NCBI GenBank assembly: GCA_028749235.1
Contig: JAQULS010000009.1
Location: 1 to 39,734, forward strand
Origin: Acidobacteriota bacterium
GTDB taxonomy: Bacteria; Acidobacteriota; Aminicenantia; Aminicenantales; UBA4085
Direction: 5' to 3'
Length of the DNA stretch: 39,734 nucleotides
Numbering within the stretch: the stretch's first letter is position 1; each line of letters starts with the position of its first letter. Both the position numbers and the translations under genes were made by a program. Of the stretch, positions 1-8,828 are shown in pieces. A model generated the notes under the pieces. The model made no database searches and had not been told where the DNA came from. It was given only the letters and a program-made list of their open reading frames with translations.

Positions 1-811
1 GCAGAACGATCGTCCCGCGCGCCTTTTCCATCAGGGCATAATCGATCGACGGGGCCGGTATCTCGCGGAAGGCCGCTTTCAGACGGGCGGTGGACTTGCT
101 CCGCAGGGCCTCGCGGATGCGAACCCAATAGGGATAAAAATCCGGGGCGAATTCTTCCAGTTGGGCGGCGAAGACCGAAGCCCGCCACAGGAACATGCCC
201 GAATTCCAAAAGTAGTTGCCGGCCTTCAGAAAGGCCTTGGCCTGCCGAATCGGAGGCTTCTCCTTGAACTCGGCCACGATTTGAAATGTCTCTCCGGCCG
301 AGGTGAATCCGGCGCCTTTTTCATACCGGATATATCCGTAGCCGGTGGACGGGAAAGTCGGCGGGATGCCGAACGTTACCAGGCAGTCCCGCTCGGCCGC
401 CGTCCGGGCGGCCGCCTTGAGCTTGCGCAGGAACGTCTTCCGGTCGCGGATCAGGTGATCCGAGGCCAGGACCGCCACCACGGCCTCGGGCCGGCGCAGG
501 TGGACGGCGGCCGTGGCCAGGATAAGCGAAGCCGCCGTATTGCGCGCGGCCGGCTCGACCAAAACATTGGCCGCCGGGAGCTCCGGCAGGAGGCGACGGA
601 TGGCCGCGGTATGGCCGGATCCGGCCACCGTGTAAACGTCGCGGGGCGGGATGAGCGGAAGGACTCGGTCGAGTGTCGCCCGGATCATCGCCGACTCCCC
701 CGCGATGGGCAGGAACTGCTTGGGCGTCCGGCGGCGGCTCAGCGGCCAGAACCGGGTTCCGCTGCCGCCGGCCATGATGACGGCCTTAAGGTCCGGGGCG
801 GCCGGCTTCAT
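1..811 (-). CDS. manC: Mannose-1-phosphate guanylyltransferase (partial, C-terminus off the left edge)
   Basis: Makes GDP-mannose from mannose-1-phosphate and GTP in the cytoplasm, for mannosylated surface glycans. About 270 N-terminal residues are visible. They start with MKPAAPDLKAVIMAGGSGTR, containing the nucleotidyltransferase signature GGSGTRFWPLSRRRTPKQF, followed by PAARNTAAS, ASDHLI and the sugar-binding-type EFKEKP and GNYFWNSGMF segments. These are typical of the GMP family rather than glucose-1-phosphate transferases. The ATG at 811 overlaps the stop codon of the upstream phosphomannomutase gene as ATGA, so the two are probably translationally coupled and give successive steps to GDP-mannose. 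The reading frame is open to base 1, so whether a fused isomerase domain follows cannot be seen. Confidence 0.92.
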   Translation of the reverse strand, partial: MKPAAPDLKAVIMAGGSGTRFWPLSRRRTPKQFLPIAGESAMIRATLDRVLPLIPPRDVYTVAGSGHTAAIRRLLPELPAANVLVEPAARNTAASLILATAAVHLRRPEAVVAVLASDHLIRDRKTFLRKLKAAARTAAERDCLVTFGIPPTFPSTGYGYIRYEKGAGFTSAGETFQIVAEFKEKPPIRQAKAFLKAGNYFWNSGMFLWRASVFAAQLEEFAPDFYPYWVRIREALRSKSTARLKAAFREIPAPSIDYALMEKARGTIVL

Positions 812-2175
812 TGGCCCAGCTTGTGGATGGCCGCGGTGACCAGGCCCTTGACCTCGGCCTGGATCGACTCCAGGTCGGCCGCGGTCTCGGCCTCGAAGCG
901 CAGGACCAGAACGGCCTGGGTGTTGGAAGCCCGGACCAACGCCCAGCCGCGAGGATACCGGGCCCGCACCCCGTCGATGTCGATGATCGGGACACGGGCC
1001 TTGAGCGCCGCTTTGACCTCATCGACGATCTTGAACTTGACCTCGTCCGAGGCGTAGACGCGTATCTCGGGAGTGCTGAAGGTCTTGGGCAGGTCGGCCA
1101 GCATCGTCGAAACCTTTTGGTCCGACTTGGCGACCAGTTCGACCAGGCGGGCCGCCGCGTAGATGGCGTCGTCGAACCCGTACCATCGGTCGGCGAAGAA
1201 CAAGTGCCCGCTCATCTCGCCGGCCAGGAGGGCCTTCTCTTCCTTGATCTTCTTCTTGATCAGGGAGTGGCCGGTCTTCCACATGATCGGACGCCCGCCC
1301 CGCCTGGCGATCTCATCGTAGAGAACCTGGGTGGCCTTGACCTCGGAGATGACGGCCGCCCCGGGATGGTCCTTGAGGATGTCGCGGGCGAACAGGATCA
1401 GGAGCTGGTCGCCCCACAGCAGCCGCCCGGCGTCGTCCACCACTCCGATCCGGTCGGCGTCGCCGTCGAAGGCGATGCCCAGGTCGGCCCCGGTTTCCCG
1501 GACGGTCTTGATCAGGGCCGTCATGGCGTCGGGCAGGGTCGGGTCGGGATGGTGGTTGGGAAATCGTCCATCCATGTCACAGAAGAGCTCCGTCACCCGG
1601 CAGCCCAGAGCCCGCAAAATGGGCCCGGCCACGACGCCGCCCGTGCCGTTGCCCGCGTCGATGACGACCGAGAGCGGACGGACGGGCTTGATCAGGCCCA
1701 GGACGTAGGCGGTATATTCGGGCACGATGTCGACCCGGGTCAGCCCGCCCGGCGCATCCGTCGGCAGGTCGCCGGCCTCGATCAGCCGCCGCACGTCCTG
1801 GATGTCCTCGCCGTACAGTGTGTCCCGTCCGCACATCATCTTGAACCCGTTGTACTCGGGCGGATTGTGGGATCCCGTGATCATGACCCCGGCTTCGATG
1901 CCGCGGTGAAAGACCATGAAATAGAGAAGCGGCGTCGGCACCGTTCCGATCGAGACGACCGAACAGCCGGAGGCCCGCAGGCCTTCGGTCAGCGCTTCGG
2001 CATAGGCGGGAGAGCTCAAGCGGCAGTCGTAGCCCAGCGCAATCTGCCGCTTGTCGCGGCGCCGGAAATAGACGCCCAGGGCCAGGCCGAGCGTCCGGAC
2101 GACAACCGGATTCAAGTCCTGGTCGACGATGCCGCGGATGTCGTATTCGCGGAATATGCTCGGATTGATCGTCAC
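808..2175 (-). CDS. manB: Phosphomannomutase/phosphoglucomutase
   Basis: Interconverts hexose-6-phosphate and hexose-1-phosphate, here most likely supplying mannose-1-phosphate to the adjacent guanylyltransferase. The 455-residue protein shows the alpha-D-phosphohexomutase architecture: the phosphoserine loop TGSHNPPEYNGFK with Ser102, the Mg-binding loop FDGDADRIG (Asp237, 239, 241), the sugar-binding loop GEMSGHLFF, and a C-terminal phosphate loop RASNTQAVLVLRFEA. Length and motifs match the AlgC/ManB (PMM/PGM) group; phosphoglucosamine mutase is less likely. The start is a GTG at 2175 preceded by a good Shine-Dalgarno (AAGGGAGGA). A 19-bp gap separates it from kdsC upstream. Substrate preference cannot be read from the sequence. 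Confidence 0.93.
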   Translation of the reverse strand: MTINPSIFREYDIRGIVDQDLNPVVVRTLGLALGVYFRRRDKRQIALGYDCRLSSPAYAEALTEGLRASGCSVVSIGTVPTPLLYFMVFHRGIEAGVMITGSHNPPEYNGFKMMCGRDTLYGEDIQDVRRLIEAGDLPTDAPGGLTRVDIVPEYTAYVLGLIKPVRPLSVVIDAGNGTGGVVAGPILRALGCRVTELFCDMDGRFPNHHPDPTLPDAMTALIKTVRETGADLGIAFDGDADRIGVVDDAGRLLWGDQLLILFARDILKDHPGAAVISEVKATQVLYDEIARRGGRPIMWKTGHSLIKKKIKEEKALLAGEMSGHLFFADRWYGFDDAIYAAARLVELVAKSDQKVSTMLADLPKTFSTPEIRVYASDEVKFKIVDEVKAALKARVPIIDIDGVRARYPRGWALVRASNTQAVLVLRFEAETAADLESIQAEVKGLVTAAIHKLGQ

Positions 2176-2194
2176 GAGTCCTCCCTTCGCGGTT

Positions 2195-2734
2195 TCACAG
2201 CGCCCGGTTGAAGATGGTCTTGAACTCCGCCGTCACCAGGTCCCATTTCCCCTGGGCCGTCAGGATGTAATCGATGAGCTCCCGGTAGGCGCCGCGGCCG
2301 CCCCGGGCCTTGCAGACGTAGTTCGCGCTGCGCCGCACCACCGGATGGGCGTCGGCCACGGCGGCGGAGAACCCGGCCGCCCGCATCACGGCCAGGTCGC
2401 CGATGTCGTCGCCGATATAGGCGACTTCCTCCGGCCGCAGGCCGTGCCGGGCCAGGATGTCCCGGAAGGGCGGCATCTTGTCCGCCGCGCCTTGGACGAG
2501 CTCGTCGATCTTCAGCCGGGCCGCCCGGTGCTCCAGCCCCCGCGAGCGCTTGCCGGTGATGATGCCCAGCTTCAGTCCGGCCAACTGGGCCAGCAGGACG
2601 GCCAGGCCGTCCTTGACGTGGTAGGATTTGATCTCCTCGCCGTCGGGCAGGACGGCCAGCGTACCGTCGGTCAGCGTCCCGTCCACATCGGTCAGGACCA
2701 TGCGCACGCGCCGGGCCCGGGCCTTGTTGGTCAT
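2195..2734 (-). CDS. kdsC: 3-deoxy-D-manno-octulosonate 8-phosphate phosphatase (HAD family)
   Basis: Removes the phosphate from KDO-8-phosphate, the third step of KDO synthesis for the LPS inner core. It is a small cap-less C0-type HAD protein: the nucleophile motif is LTDVDGTLTDG (Asp16, Asp18), followed by IITGKRSRG and the Mg-binding GDDIGDLAVM. About 179 residues is the usual KdsC length. I chose the ATG at 2734, which overlaps the kdsD stop codon as TGATG. A GTG 21 bases upstream lies inside kdsD and would add only seven residues. Genes for the preceding steps (kdsD, kdsA) lie immediately upstream, which supports KdsC over other small HAD phosphatases. Confidence 0.93.
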   Translation of the reverse strand: MTNKARARRVRMVLTDVDGTLTDGTLAVLPDGEEIKSYHVKDGLAVLLAQLAGLKLGIITGKRSRGLEHRAARLKIDELVQGAADKMPPFRDILARHGLRPEEVAYIGDDIGDLAVMRAAGFSAAVADAHPVVRRSANYVCKARGGRGAYRELIDYILTAQGKWDLVTAEFKTIFNRAL

Positions 2735-3705
2735 CAGAACATCTCCGTCCGCCACAGGTCGTGCAGGTGGATGATGCCGGCCGGGCGGCCGGCGTCGTCC
2801 GTGACGACGAGCGACGTGATCCGCTTGGCCTCCAGGAGATTGAGGGCCTCGGTAGCCAAGCCGTTTCGTCCGATCGTGACCGGGTCAGCGGTCATGCCGT
2901 CGGCGGCGGTCAAGGCGAAGAGGGCGTCGCGATGGCGGCGGAGAAGGCGCCGCAGGTCGCCGTCGGTGATGATCCCGGCCAAGCGGCCGGAGGCGTCGAT
3001 CACGCAGGTCATGCCGAGCCGTTTGCGGGTCATCTCCTCGACGACCTCGGCCAGGGGGGCCGCCAGGCCGACTCGCGGGATGGCGCGGTCCTTGTGCATC
3101 AGCGACTCGACCCGCAGCAGCTTCCGACCCAGCGCGCCCTTGGGGTGGAAACGGGCGAAGTCCTTCTGGCCCAGGCCTTTCTTGCGCATGACCGCGATGG
3201 CCAGGGCGTCGCCCATGGCCAGGGCGGCCGTGGAGCTGGCCGTCGGCACCATCCCGCTCGGACCGGCCTCGCGCTCGATCCGGGCGTCGATGACGACGTC
3301 GCTGTAACGGGCGATACGGCTGCGGCTGTTCCCGGTCAGGGCGATCAGCCGGACGCCGATCCGCTTGAAGAAAGGCAGCATGTCGACGATCTCGCGCGTC
3401 TCGCCGCTGTAGGAGACGGCCAGGACGATGTCGTCCTTCAAGATCATACCCAGGTCGCCGTGCCCGGCCTCGGCCGGATGGACGAACATGGCCGGTGTGC
3501 CGCAGGAGGCCAGGGTGGCGGCGATCTTTCTCCCGACCAGGCCGGACTTGCCCATCCCGATGACGATGACCCGGGCCTTCGTCCGGCAGATGAGGTCGAC
3601 GGCCCGGAGAAATCCGTCGTCCAGTCGGCCCGCCAGCGCCGCGACGGCCCGGGATTCGATGTCCAGGACTTCGCGGGCCGATTCCAGCAGTTCCTTTTTG
3701 GTCAT
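2734..3705 (-). CDS. kdsD: D-arabinose-5-phosphate isomerase (SIS + two CBS domains)
   Basis: Isomerises ribulose-5-phosphate to arabinose-5-phosphate, the committed precursor of KDO. The 323-residue protein has a SIS sugar-isomerase domain over roughly residues 35-180, with IGMGKSGLVGRK at 50-60, the conserved AEAGHGDLGM segment and the SYSGET loop. Two CBS domains follow from about residue 200 (ESLMHKDRAIPRV, then GMTADPVTIG) to the end. This SIS-CBS-CBS layout is the KdsD/GutQ/KpsF family. The ATG at 3705 overlaps the kdsA stop codon (ATGA). Being next to kdsA and kdsC argues for the LPS-pathway KdsD rather than a paralogue for glucitol or capsule metabolism. Confidence 0.95.
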   Translation of the reverse strand: MTKKELLESAREVLDIESRAVAALAGRLDDGFLRAVDLICRTKARVIVIGMGKSGLVGRKIAATLASCGTPAMFVHPAEAGHGDLGMILKDDIVLAVSYSGETREIVDMLPFFKRIGVRLIALTGNSRSRIARYSDVVIDARIEREAGPSGMVPTASSTAALAMGDALAIAVMRKKGLGQKDFARFHPKGALGRKLLRVESLMHKDRAIPRVGLAAPLAEVVEEMTRKRLGMTCVIDASGRLAGIITDGDLRRLLRRHRDALFALTAADGMTADPVTIGRNGLATEALNLLEAKRITSLVVTDDAGRPAGIIHLHDLWRTEMF

Positions 3706-4541
3706 GGCCGATTCTCCAGTGCCTTGTTCAGCCGCAGAAGCCCGGCCAGGAGCGTTTCGAGCCTGCGCAGGGGGAAGGAATTGTGCTTGTCCGAAAGGGC
3801 CCGCTCGGGAGCCTCGTGAACTTCCAGAAAGAGGCCGTCGGCTCCGGCCGCGATCGCCGCCCGGGCGATGACCGGGATCTGGTTCGCGTCGCCTCCGCTT
3901 GCCGTCCCCTGGCCGCCGGGCTTTTGGACGCTGTGCGAGGCATCGATCACGACCGGACAGCCGAAGCTCCGCATGATCGGGATGCCGCGGACGTCGACGA
4001 CGAGATTGTTGTACCCAAAGGTCGTCCCCCGCTCCGTCAGCAGGATGCGATCGTTGCCGCGGGCGCGGACCTTGTCGGCCGCGTTTTTCATCTCGGCTGG
4101 GGACATGAACTGGCCCTTCTTGATGTTGACGGGCAAACCCGTGTCCGCCGCCGCCGCCAGCAGGTCGGTCTGGCGGCAGAGAAAGGCCGGGATCTGAACG
4201 ATGTCGAGGACGGCGGCCACCCGTCCGGCCTGCCAGGCCTCGTGAATGTCGGAGAGGACGGGGACTCCGACCTCCTCCTTCACCGCCCGCAGGATGTCCA
4301 AGCCGGCTTCCAGCCCGGGACCGCGGAAGGATTCGACCGAAGAGCGATTGGCCTTGTCGAAGGAGGCCTTGAAGACGAAGGGAATCCCTTGCCTCGCGGC
4401 GATCGCCTGCAGCCGGCGGGCCAAGGCCAGCGAGTGGCGCCGGCTTTCGATGACGCACGGCCCGGCGATCAGGAACAGGCCCGGAGGGCCGCCGAGAACG
4501 ACGCCGGGACTAACGTTTACGCGTCTTGAGGCGGTGCGCAT
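3702..4541 (-). CDS. kdsA: KDO-8-phosphate synthase, metal-dependent type
   Basis: Condenses phosphoenolpyruvate with arabinose-5-phosphate to give KDO-8-phosphate in the cytoplasm. The 279-residue TIM-barrel protein contains [38 protein letters not shown] and [16 protein letters not shown]. The cysteine at residue 29 in GPCVIES, with the His of DASHS, the Glu of FLEVH and the Asp of SDKHN, matches the metal-binding set of class II KdsA enzymes. Class I enzymes such as that of E. coli have Asn in place of the Cys. The start at 4541 lies inside the 3' end of pyrG (32-bp overlap), and the stop overlaps the kdsD start. Confidence 0.95.
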   Translation of the reverse strand: MRTASRRVNVSPGVVLGGPPGLFLIAGPCVIESRRHSLALARRLQAIAARQGIPFVFKASFDKANRSSVESFRGPGLEAGLDILRAVKEEVGVPVLSDIHEAWQAGRVAAVLDIVQIPAFLCRQTDLLAAAADTGLPVNIKKGQFMSPAEMKNAADKVRARGNDRILLTERGTTFGYNNLVVDVRGIPIMRSFGCPVVIDASHSVQKPGGQGTASGGDANQIPVIARAAIAAGADGLFLEVHEAPERALSDKHNSFPLRRLETLLAGLLRLNKALENRP

Positions 4542-6120
4542 GGCTGGCTCCGATGAAAGCCCGGAAGAGCGGGTGAGGCTTGAGCGGGCGCGACTTGAAC
4601 TCGGGATGGAACTGGCAGCCCACGAACCACGGGTGGCCGGGGATTTCGATCAGCTCGACCAGGCCATAATCCGGATTCTTGCCCGAAAAGACCAGGCCCG
4701 CATCCGCCAACGGCTTTTCGTACTCGGGGTTGAACTCGAAGCGGTGGCGGTGACGTTCGTAGATCTCGACCGCCCGGTAGGCCTCGTAGGCCCGGGTGCC
4801 TTTCTTCAGCCGGCAGAGGTACTGGCCCAGGCGCATCGTTCCGCCCAGGTCTTGAACGCCCTTCAACTCGCGCCACTTGAAGAAGATCTTGTGCTCGGCC
4901 CCCGCGTCGAATTCGGTGCTGTTGGCCCCGGCCAGCCCGGCCACGTGGCGGGCGTACTCGATCGTGGCGCACTGCATGCCCAAGCAGATGCCGAAGAAGG
5001 GCACCTTCTCCTCCCGGGCGTATTGGGCGGCCCGGATCTTGCCCTCGATGCCGCGATGGCCGAAACCGCCGGGGATGAGGATGCCGTCGGCGCCGGCCAG
5101 GATCTTCTCGGGCCGGCCCTTCTGCAGGTCCTCGGCCTCGATCCAGTGGACATTGACCTTGAGCCGATGGGCGATGCCGCCGTGGTCGAGGGCCTGCTTG
5201 AGGCTGATGTAGGCGTCGCGCAGGCCCGCGTATTTGCCGACCAGGGCGATATCGACCTCGCCCTTGGGGTGACGGATGCGGCTGACCAGGGATTTCCACT
5301 GCTCCAGGCCTTTGCGGCGCGAGGACAGACCCAGCGTCTTGAGCAGGATCGTATCCAGGCCCTCGCTGGCGAACGTCAGCGGGACCTCGTAGATGTTGTC
5401 CACGTCCAGGTCGCCGATGACGGCTTCAACCGGGACGTTGGTGAAGAGCGAGATCTTGGCCTTGAGCTCGGCGGACAGGGGCCGGTCCGTCCGGCAAAGC
5501 AGGATATCGGGCTGGATGCCGATGCCCCGCAGTTCCTTGACGGTGTGCTGGGTGGGCTTGGTCTTGAGCTCGCCCGAGGAGCCGACATAGGGCACCAGGG
5601 TCAGGTGGACGAAGACGGTTTTCTCCGCCCCCAGCTCCAGCCGCATCTGGCGGGTGGCCTCCAGAAAGGGCAGGCTTTCGATGTCGCCGACGGTGCCGCC
5701 GATCTCGTGGATGACGACGTCGTTGTCGGAGGAGACCGCCTCGAAGGCGCTCTTGATCTCGTCCGTGACGTGGGGAATGACCTGAACGGTCTTGCCCAGG
5801 TATTCGCCGCGGCGCTCTTTGCGGATGATGAGCTCATAGATCCGGCCGGCCGTCCAACTGTGGTACTTCGTCGTCCGGGTCGAGGTGAAGCGCTCGTAAT
5901 GCCCCAGATCGAGGTCGGTCTCGGCGCCGTCGTCGGTGACATAGACTTCGCCGTGCTGGAAGGGGCTCATCGTGCCAGGATCGACATTGAGGTAGGGATC
6001 GAACTTCTGGATGGTGATCTTGAAGCCGTGGCTTTCCAGAAGGCGGCCGATCGACGCCGCCGCGATGCCTTTGCCCAAGCCCGACAGAACACCGCCCGTG
6101 ACGAAGATATGCTTGCTCAT
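4510..6120 (-). CDS. pyrG: CTP synthase
   Basis: Makes CTP from UTP, ATP and glutamine. The 536-residue protein begins [19 protein letters not shown], the synthetase-domain P-loop. It continues with [25 protein letters not shown] ..GGTVGDIES segment and a class-I glutamine amidotransferase domain. The nucleophile Cys is in FFGICLGMQ (near residue 380) and the His/Glu pair is in [10 protein letters not shown] near the C-terminus. Length is normal. It sits between kdsB and kdsA, and CTP is the co-substrate of KdsB, so the order is metabolically sensible. The ATG at 6120 overlaps the kdsB stop (ATGA), and its 3' end overlaps kdsA by 32 bp. Confidence 0.97.
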   Translation of the reverse strand: MSKHIFVTGGVLSGLGKGIAAASIGRLLESHGFKITIQKFDPYLNVDPGTMSPFQHGEVYVTDDGAETDLDLGHYERFTSTRTTKYHSWTAGRIYELIIRKERRGEYLGKTVQVIPHVTDEIKSAFEAVSSDNDVVIHEIGGTVGDIESLPFLEATRQMRLELGAEKTVFVHLTLVPYVGSSGELKTKPTQHTVKELRGIGIQPDILLCRTDRPLSAELKAKISLFTNVPVEAVIGDLDVDNIYEVPLTFASEGLDTILLKTLGLSSRRKGLEQWKSLVSRIRHPKGEVDIALVGKYAGLRDAYISLKQALDHGGIAHRLKVNVHWIEAEDLQKGRPEKILAGADGILIPGGFGHRGIEGKIRAAQYAREEKVPFFGICLGMQCATIEYARHVAGLAGANSTEFDAGAEHKIFFKWRELKGVQDLGGTMRLGQYLCRLKKGTRAYEAYRAVEIYERHRHRFEFNPEYEKPLADAGLVFSGKNPDYGLVELIEIPGHPWFVGCQFHPEFKSRPLKPHPLFRAFIGASHAHRLKTRKR

Positions 6121-6845
6121 GGAGTCCGCCTGCGCAGGTGATTTTCGGCCTTGATTATATCCTCCGGGACATCGACGCTCAAGGTCGGACGGGAAGTCTC
6201 GATCATCCGGACACGGAGCCCGTTGTCCAGGGCCCGCAGTTGTTCCAGCCGCTCCGCCTTCTCCAGGCGCGAAGCCGGCAGGGTGCCGTAGCCGAGCAGG
6301 ACGTCCCGGCGGAAGGCGTAAATACCTATATGCCGATAGAAATAGTCGGAAACATCCGAGCGAAGCGGCGACCGGGAGAAATAGAGCGCATCGCCGCGGC
6401 GGTTGACGACGACCTTGACGGCGTTGGGATCGGCGAGAAGGGCGGGATCCGACTCGCGGATCATGAGCGAGGCCATGTCCGCGCCGCCGGATTCGACGGC
6501 ATCCACAAGCGAATCGAGCATATCCCCTTCAATCAGGGGCTCGTCGCCCTGGATGTTGACGAAGACCAGGGCGTCCGTGCGGGCCGCGACTTCGGCCGCC
6601 CGGTCCGTGCCCGAGGCGCAATCGGGTGATGTCATCGCCGCTTCGGCGCCGAAGCTCCGGGCGGCTTCATAGATGCGCTTGTCGTCCGTGGCCACGATCA
6701 CCCGCTCGAGGCGAACCGCCCGCGCCGCTCCTTCGTAAACCCACTGCACCATGGGCTTGCCGAGGATCGGGGCCAGGGGCTTGCCCGGGAATCGGATGGA
6801 CCCAAAGCGGACGGGAATGACGCCGATGGCCACGTTCGGCCTCAT
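6117..6845 (-). CDS. kdsB: 3-deoxy-manno-octulosonate cytidylyltransferase (CMP-KDO synthetase)
   Basis: Activates KDO with CTP to CMP-KDO, the donor for KDO transferases at the inner membrane. The 242-residue protein has the family pattern: [15 protein letters not shown] near the N-terminus, [37 protein letters not shown] and the C-terminal SVDVPEDI. The start at 6845 overlaps the bactofilin stop codon (ATGA) and the stop overlaps the pyrG start. With kdsA, kdsC and kdsD downstream, all steps from ribulose-5-phosphate to CMP-KDO are encoded in one block. Confidence 0.96.
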   Translation of the reverse strand: MRPNVAIGVIPVRFGSIRFPGKPLAPILGKPMVQWVYEGAARAVRLERVIVATDDKRIYEAARSFGAEAAMTSPDCASGTDRAAEVAARTDALVFVNIQGDEPLIEGDMLDSLVDAVESGGADMASLMIRESDPALLADPNAVKVVVNRRGDALYFSRSPLRSDVSDYFYRHIGIYAFRRDVLLGYGTLPASRLEKAERLEQLRALDNGLRVRMIETSRPTLSVDVPEDIIKAENHLRRRTP

Positions 6846-7231
6846 GGCTCGAGGATCGATTTAATCTCGGATTCCGTCGAAGTCGATTCGCTCGTTTGGC
6901 AGTTCGCCTCGAGATAGGCGCCTTCCGCTATGACCAGTTTGGGAGTTTGGATGGTGCCGAAGACGCGGCCGTGGCTGTGGATCTCGATGCGTTCGGTCGC
7001 CTGGATCGTGCCTCGAAACTCCCCATTGATAAGGGCGAATCCGATGTGGACGTCGGCGTCGACCTTGCCCCTCTCGCCGATGATGAGCTGGGACTCGGAG
7101 TCGATCCGGCCATGGAAGTACCCATCGATGCGGAACGATCCAGTGAACTTTAAATCGCCGTTGAACTCCGTCCCGTCGTCGAAGAACCCCGAAATCTTGG
7201 ACTCGTCGACTTTCCGTTCTTTTTCTTTCAT
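6842..7231 (-). CDS. Bactofilin-family cytoskeletal protein
   Basis: A 129-residue protein made mostly of the bactofilin (DUF583) right-handed beta-helix, roughly residues 14-110. Short repeating strands with alternating hydrophobic and Gly/Asn residues are visible (FNGDLKFTGSFRIDGYFHGRI, QLIIGERGKVDADVHIG, ALINGEFRGTIQATERIEI, LVIAEGAYLEAN). It has charged, probably disordered tails and no signal or membrane segment. Bactofilins self-assemble into nucleotide-free filaments; in other bacteria they scaffold cell-wall enzymes or position ParABS. Its ATG at 7231 overlaps the parB stop (ATGA) and its stop overlaps kdsB, so it should be co-translated with the segregation proteins. The specific role is inferred from context. 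Confidence 0.9.
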   Translation of the reverse strand: MKEKERKVDESKISGFFDDGTEFNGDLKFTGSFRIDGYFHGRIDSESQLIIGERGKVDADVHIGFALINGEFRGTIQATERIEIHSHGRVFGTIQTPKLVIAEGAYLEANCQTSESTSTESEIKSILEP

Positions 7232-8076
7232 GACTTCGCTCCCTTAATAAAATCATAGATCCGATTGAAATCGTCAAGCGAGTAATAATGGACCCTGATG
7301 ACGCCTTTCTTGACTGTGCCTTCGACTGTCACCTTCGTGCCCAGGACTCGGAGCAGGTCGTCCTGGACCGCGGCCAAGTTGGGGTCCAGCCGCTTTTTTA
7401 AACGCGGCTTGTCCGTTATGTCCTTGCGGCCGGAGACGGCCATTTCGGCCTCGCGGACGGACAAGCCGCGGCTGATGATCCGGCTTGCCAGTTCGAGTTG
7501 GCGATGCTCATCCTCGACGGACAGAATGGCCTTGGCATGGCCCAAGCTCAACCGCCCTTGCCGGATATGCTCTTGGATCTCGGCCGGGAGCTTTAAGAGC
7601 CGCATGGTGTTGGCCACCGAAGCCCGGTCCTTGCCGACTTTATCCGCGACATTTTGCTGGGTGTATCCCAACTCGTCCATCAGCCGGTGATAAGCCGTCG
7701 CGACTTCCATCGGGTTGAGCTGTTCGCGCTGGAGGTTCTCGATCAACGAGATTTCGAGTTGGGTTTCGTGCGGAATTTTGCGGATCAGCACCGGGATTTT
7801 CTTCAAACCCGCTTTGCCGGCCGCCCTGAAGCGCCGCTCGCCGATGATGATCTTGTAATAGCCGGCCTCGGGGACGACCACGATCGGCTGCAGGACTCCG
7901 GCTTCGCGGATGGACGCGGCCAGCTCCTCGATCGACTCGTCCTTAAAATCGATCCGGGGCTGATCGGGGTTGGGCTTGATCAGCTCGATGTCGACATCGG
8001 CGAACTTTTCGTCCTTGAGAATCCCGAATTCTTCGGGGATAAACGCCTTGATGCCTTTGCCCAGGGCTTTCTTCAT
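7228..8076 (-). CDS. parB: Chromosome-partitioning protein ParB (Spo0J family)
   Basis: The CTP-dependent DNA clamp that loads at parS and spreads along the origin region. The 282-residue protein starts with the typical [13 protein letters not shown] tail, a likely ParA-stimulating region. A ParB/Srx-type CTPase domain follows, with GERRFRAA at 79-86 and ENLQRE near 113. A helix-turn-helix ([26 protein letters not shown], about 139-164) recognises parS, and a C-terminal dimerisation segment lies at about 230-282. The ATG at 8076 overlaps the parA stop (ATGA). A perfect parS site lies about 760 bp upstream, just before parA. Confidence 0.96.
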   Translation of the reverse strand: MKKALGKGIKAFIPEEFGILKDEKFADVDIELIKPNPDQPRIDFKDESIEELAASIREAGVLQPIVVVPEAGYYKIIIGERRFRAAGKAGLKKIPVLIRKIPHETQLEISLIENLQREQLNPMEVATAYHRLMDELGYTQQNVADKVGKDRASVANTMRLLKLPAEIQEHIRQGRLSLGHAKAILSVEDEHRQLELASRIISRGLSVREAEMAVSGRKDITDKPRLKKRLDPNLAAVQDDLLRVLGTKVTVEGTVKKGVIRVHYYSLDDFNRIYDFIKGAKS

Positions 8077-8828
8077 TTCTGCAGGATCTCCTCGGCCAGC
8101 TTTAAATAGGCTTCCGCGCCGCGGGAGCGGACATCGTAGAGCAACACCGGTTTGCCGAAGCTGGGGGCTTCCGCGAGCCTGATGCTTCTGGGAATAATGG
8201 CCTCATAAACCACGGTCTTGAGCGAATTCCTGACTTCTTCCGCAACCTGCTTGGACAGGTTCGTCCGTTCGTCGAACATCGTCAGGAGAATGCCCTCGAT
8301 CTTGAGCCCCGGATTAAAATACGTGCGGACTTCATCAAGGGTGCGCAGAAGGTCGGGAATCCCTTCCATGCAGAAAAATTCCGTCTGGACCGGGATCAGG
8401 ATGGAATCCGCGGCGGCCAGGGCGTTGATAGTCAAAAAGCCAAGAGATGGCGGACAATCGATCATAATAAAATTGAATCGTGGTCTGGCTTTTTCAAGCG
8501 CCTCGCGGAGTGCGAATTCACGCTTTTCCCGGGCATAAAGCTCCGCTTCCACGCCCGCCAGCTCGGGAGCGCAGGGACAGATATACAGGTTGTCGAGCTC
8601 CGTCCCGATGATGCAGTCCATGATATCGCGACCGTTCATCATGGCCTGGTAGATGCCCTTGTTGGGCTCGCGGGGGAGTCCCAACCCGGCCGTGGCCATG
8701 CCTTGGGGATCGAAATCGACCAAGAGGATGCGCTGCTTCTTGAAGGCCAACGAAGCGGCCAGGTTGATCGAGGTTGTGGTTTTGCCCACGCCGCCTTTCT
8801 GGTTGGCCACCGCGACAATCTTATTCAT
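8073..8828 (-). CDS. parA: Chromosome-partitioning ATPase ParA (Soj family)
   Basis: A Walker-type ATPase that moves ParB-parS complexes over the nucleoid. From the chosen start [20 protein letters not shown] the protein is 251 residues. It has the deviant Walker A motif KGGVGKTT (11-18), Walker A' LVDFDPQG, and Walker [12 protein letters not shown]. It has the short N-terminus of chromosomal ParA, with no DNA-binding extension of plasmid type Ia ParA. An in-frame ATG at 8855 would add a tail encoded by the parS palindrome and has no ribosome-binding site, so the ATG at 8828 is preferred. The start overlaps the mnmG stop by 8 bp (ATGAATAA), and parB follows with an ATGA overlap. Confidence 0.96.
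   Translation of the reverse strand: MNKIVAVANQKGGVGKTTTSINLAASLAFKKQRILLVDFDPQGMATAGLGLPREPNKGIYQAMMNGRDIMDCIIGTELDNLYICPCAPELAGVEAELYAREKREFALREALEKARPRFNFIMIDCPPSLGFLTINALAAADSILIPVQTEFFCMEGIPDLLRTLDEVRTYFNPGLKIEGILLTMFDERTNLSKQVAEEVRNSLKTVVYEAIIPRSIRLAEAPSFGKPVLLYDVRSRGAEAYLKLAEEILQK

Noticed and set aside
4246-6141. A 631-codon plus-strand open frame
   Set aside because: It is antisense to pyrG and kdsA, both unambiguous; the composition is that of a shadow frame.
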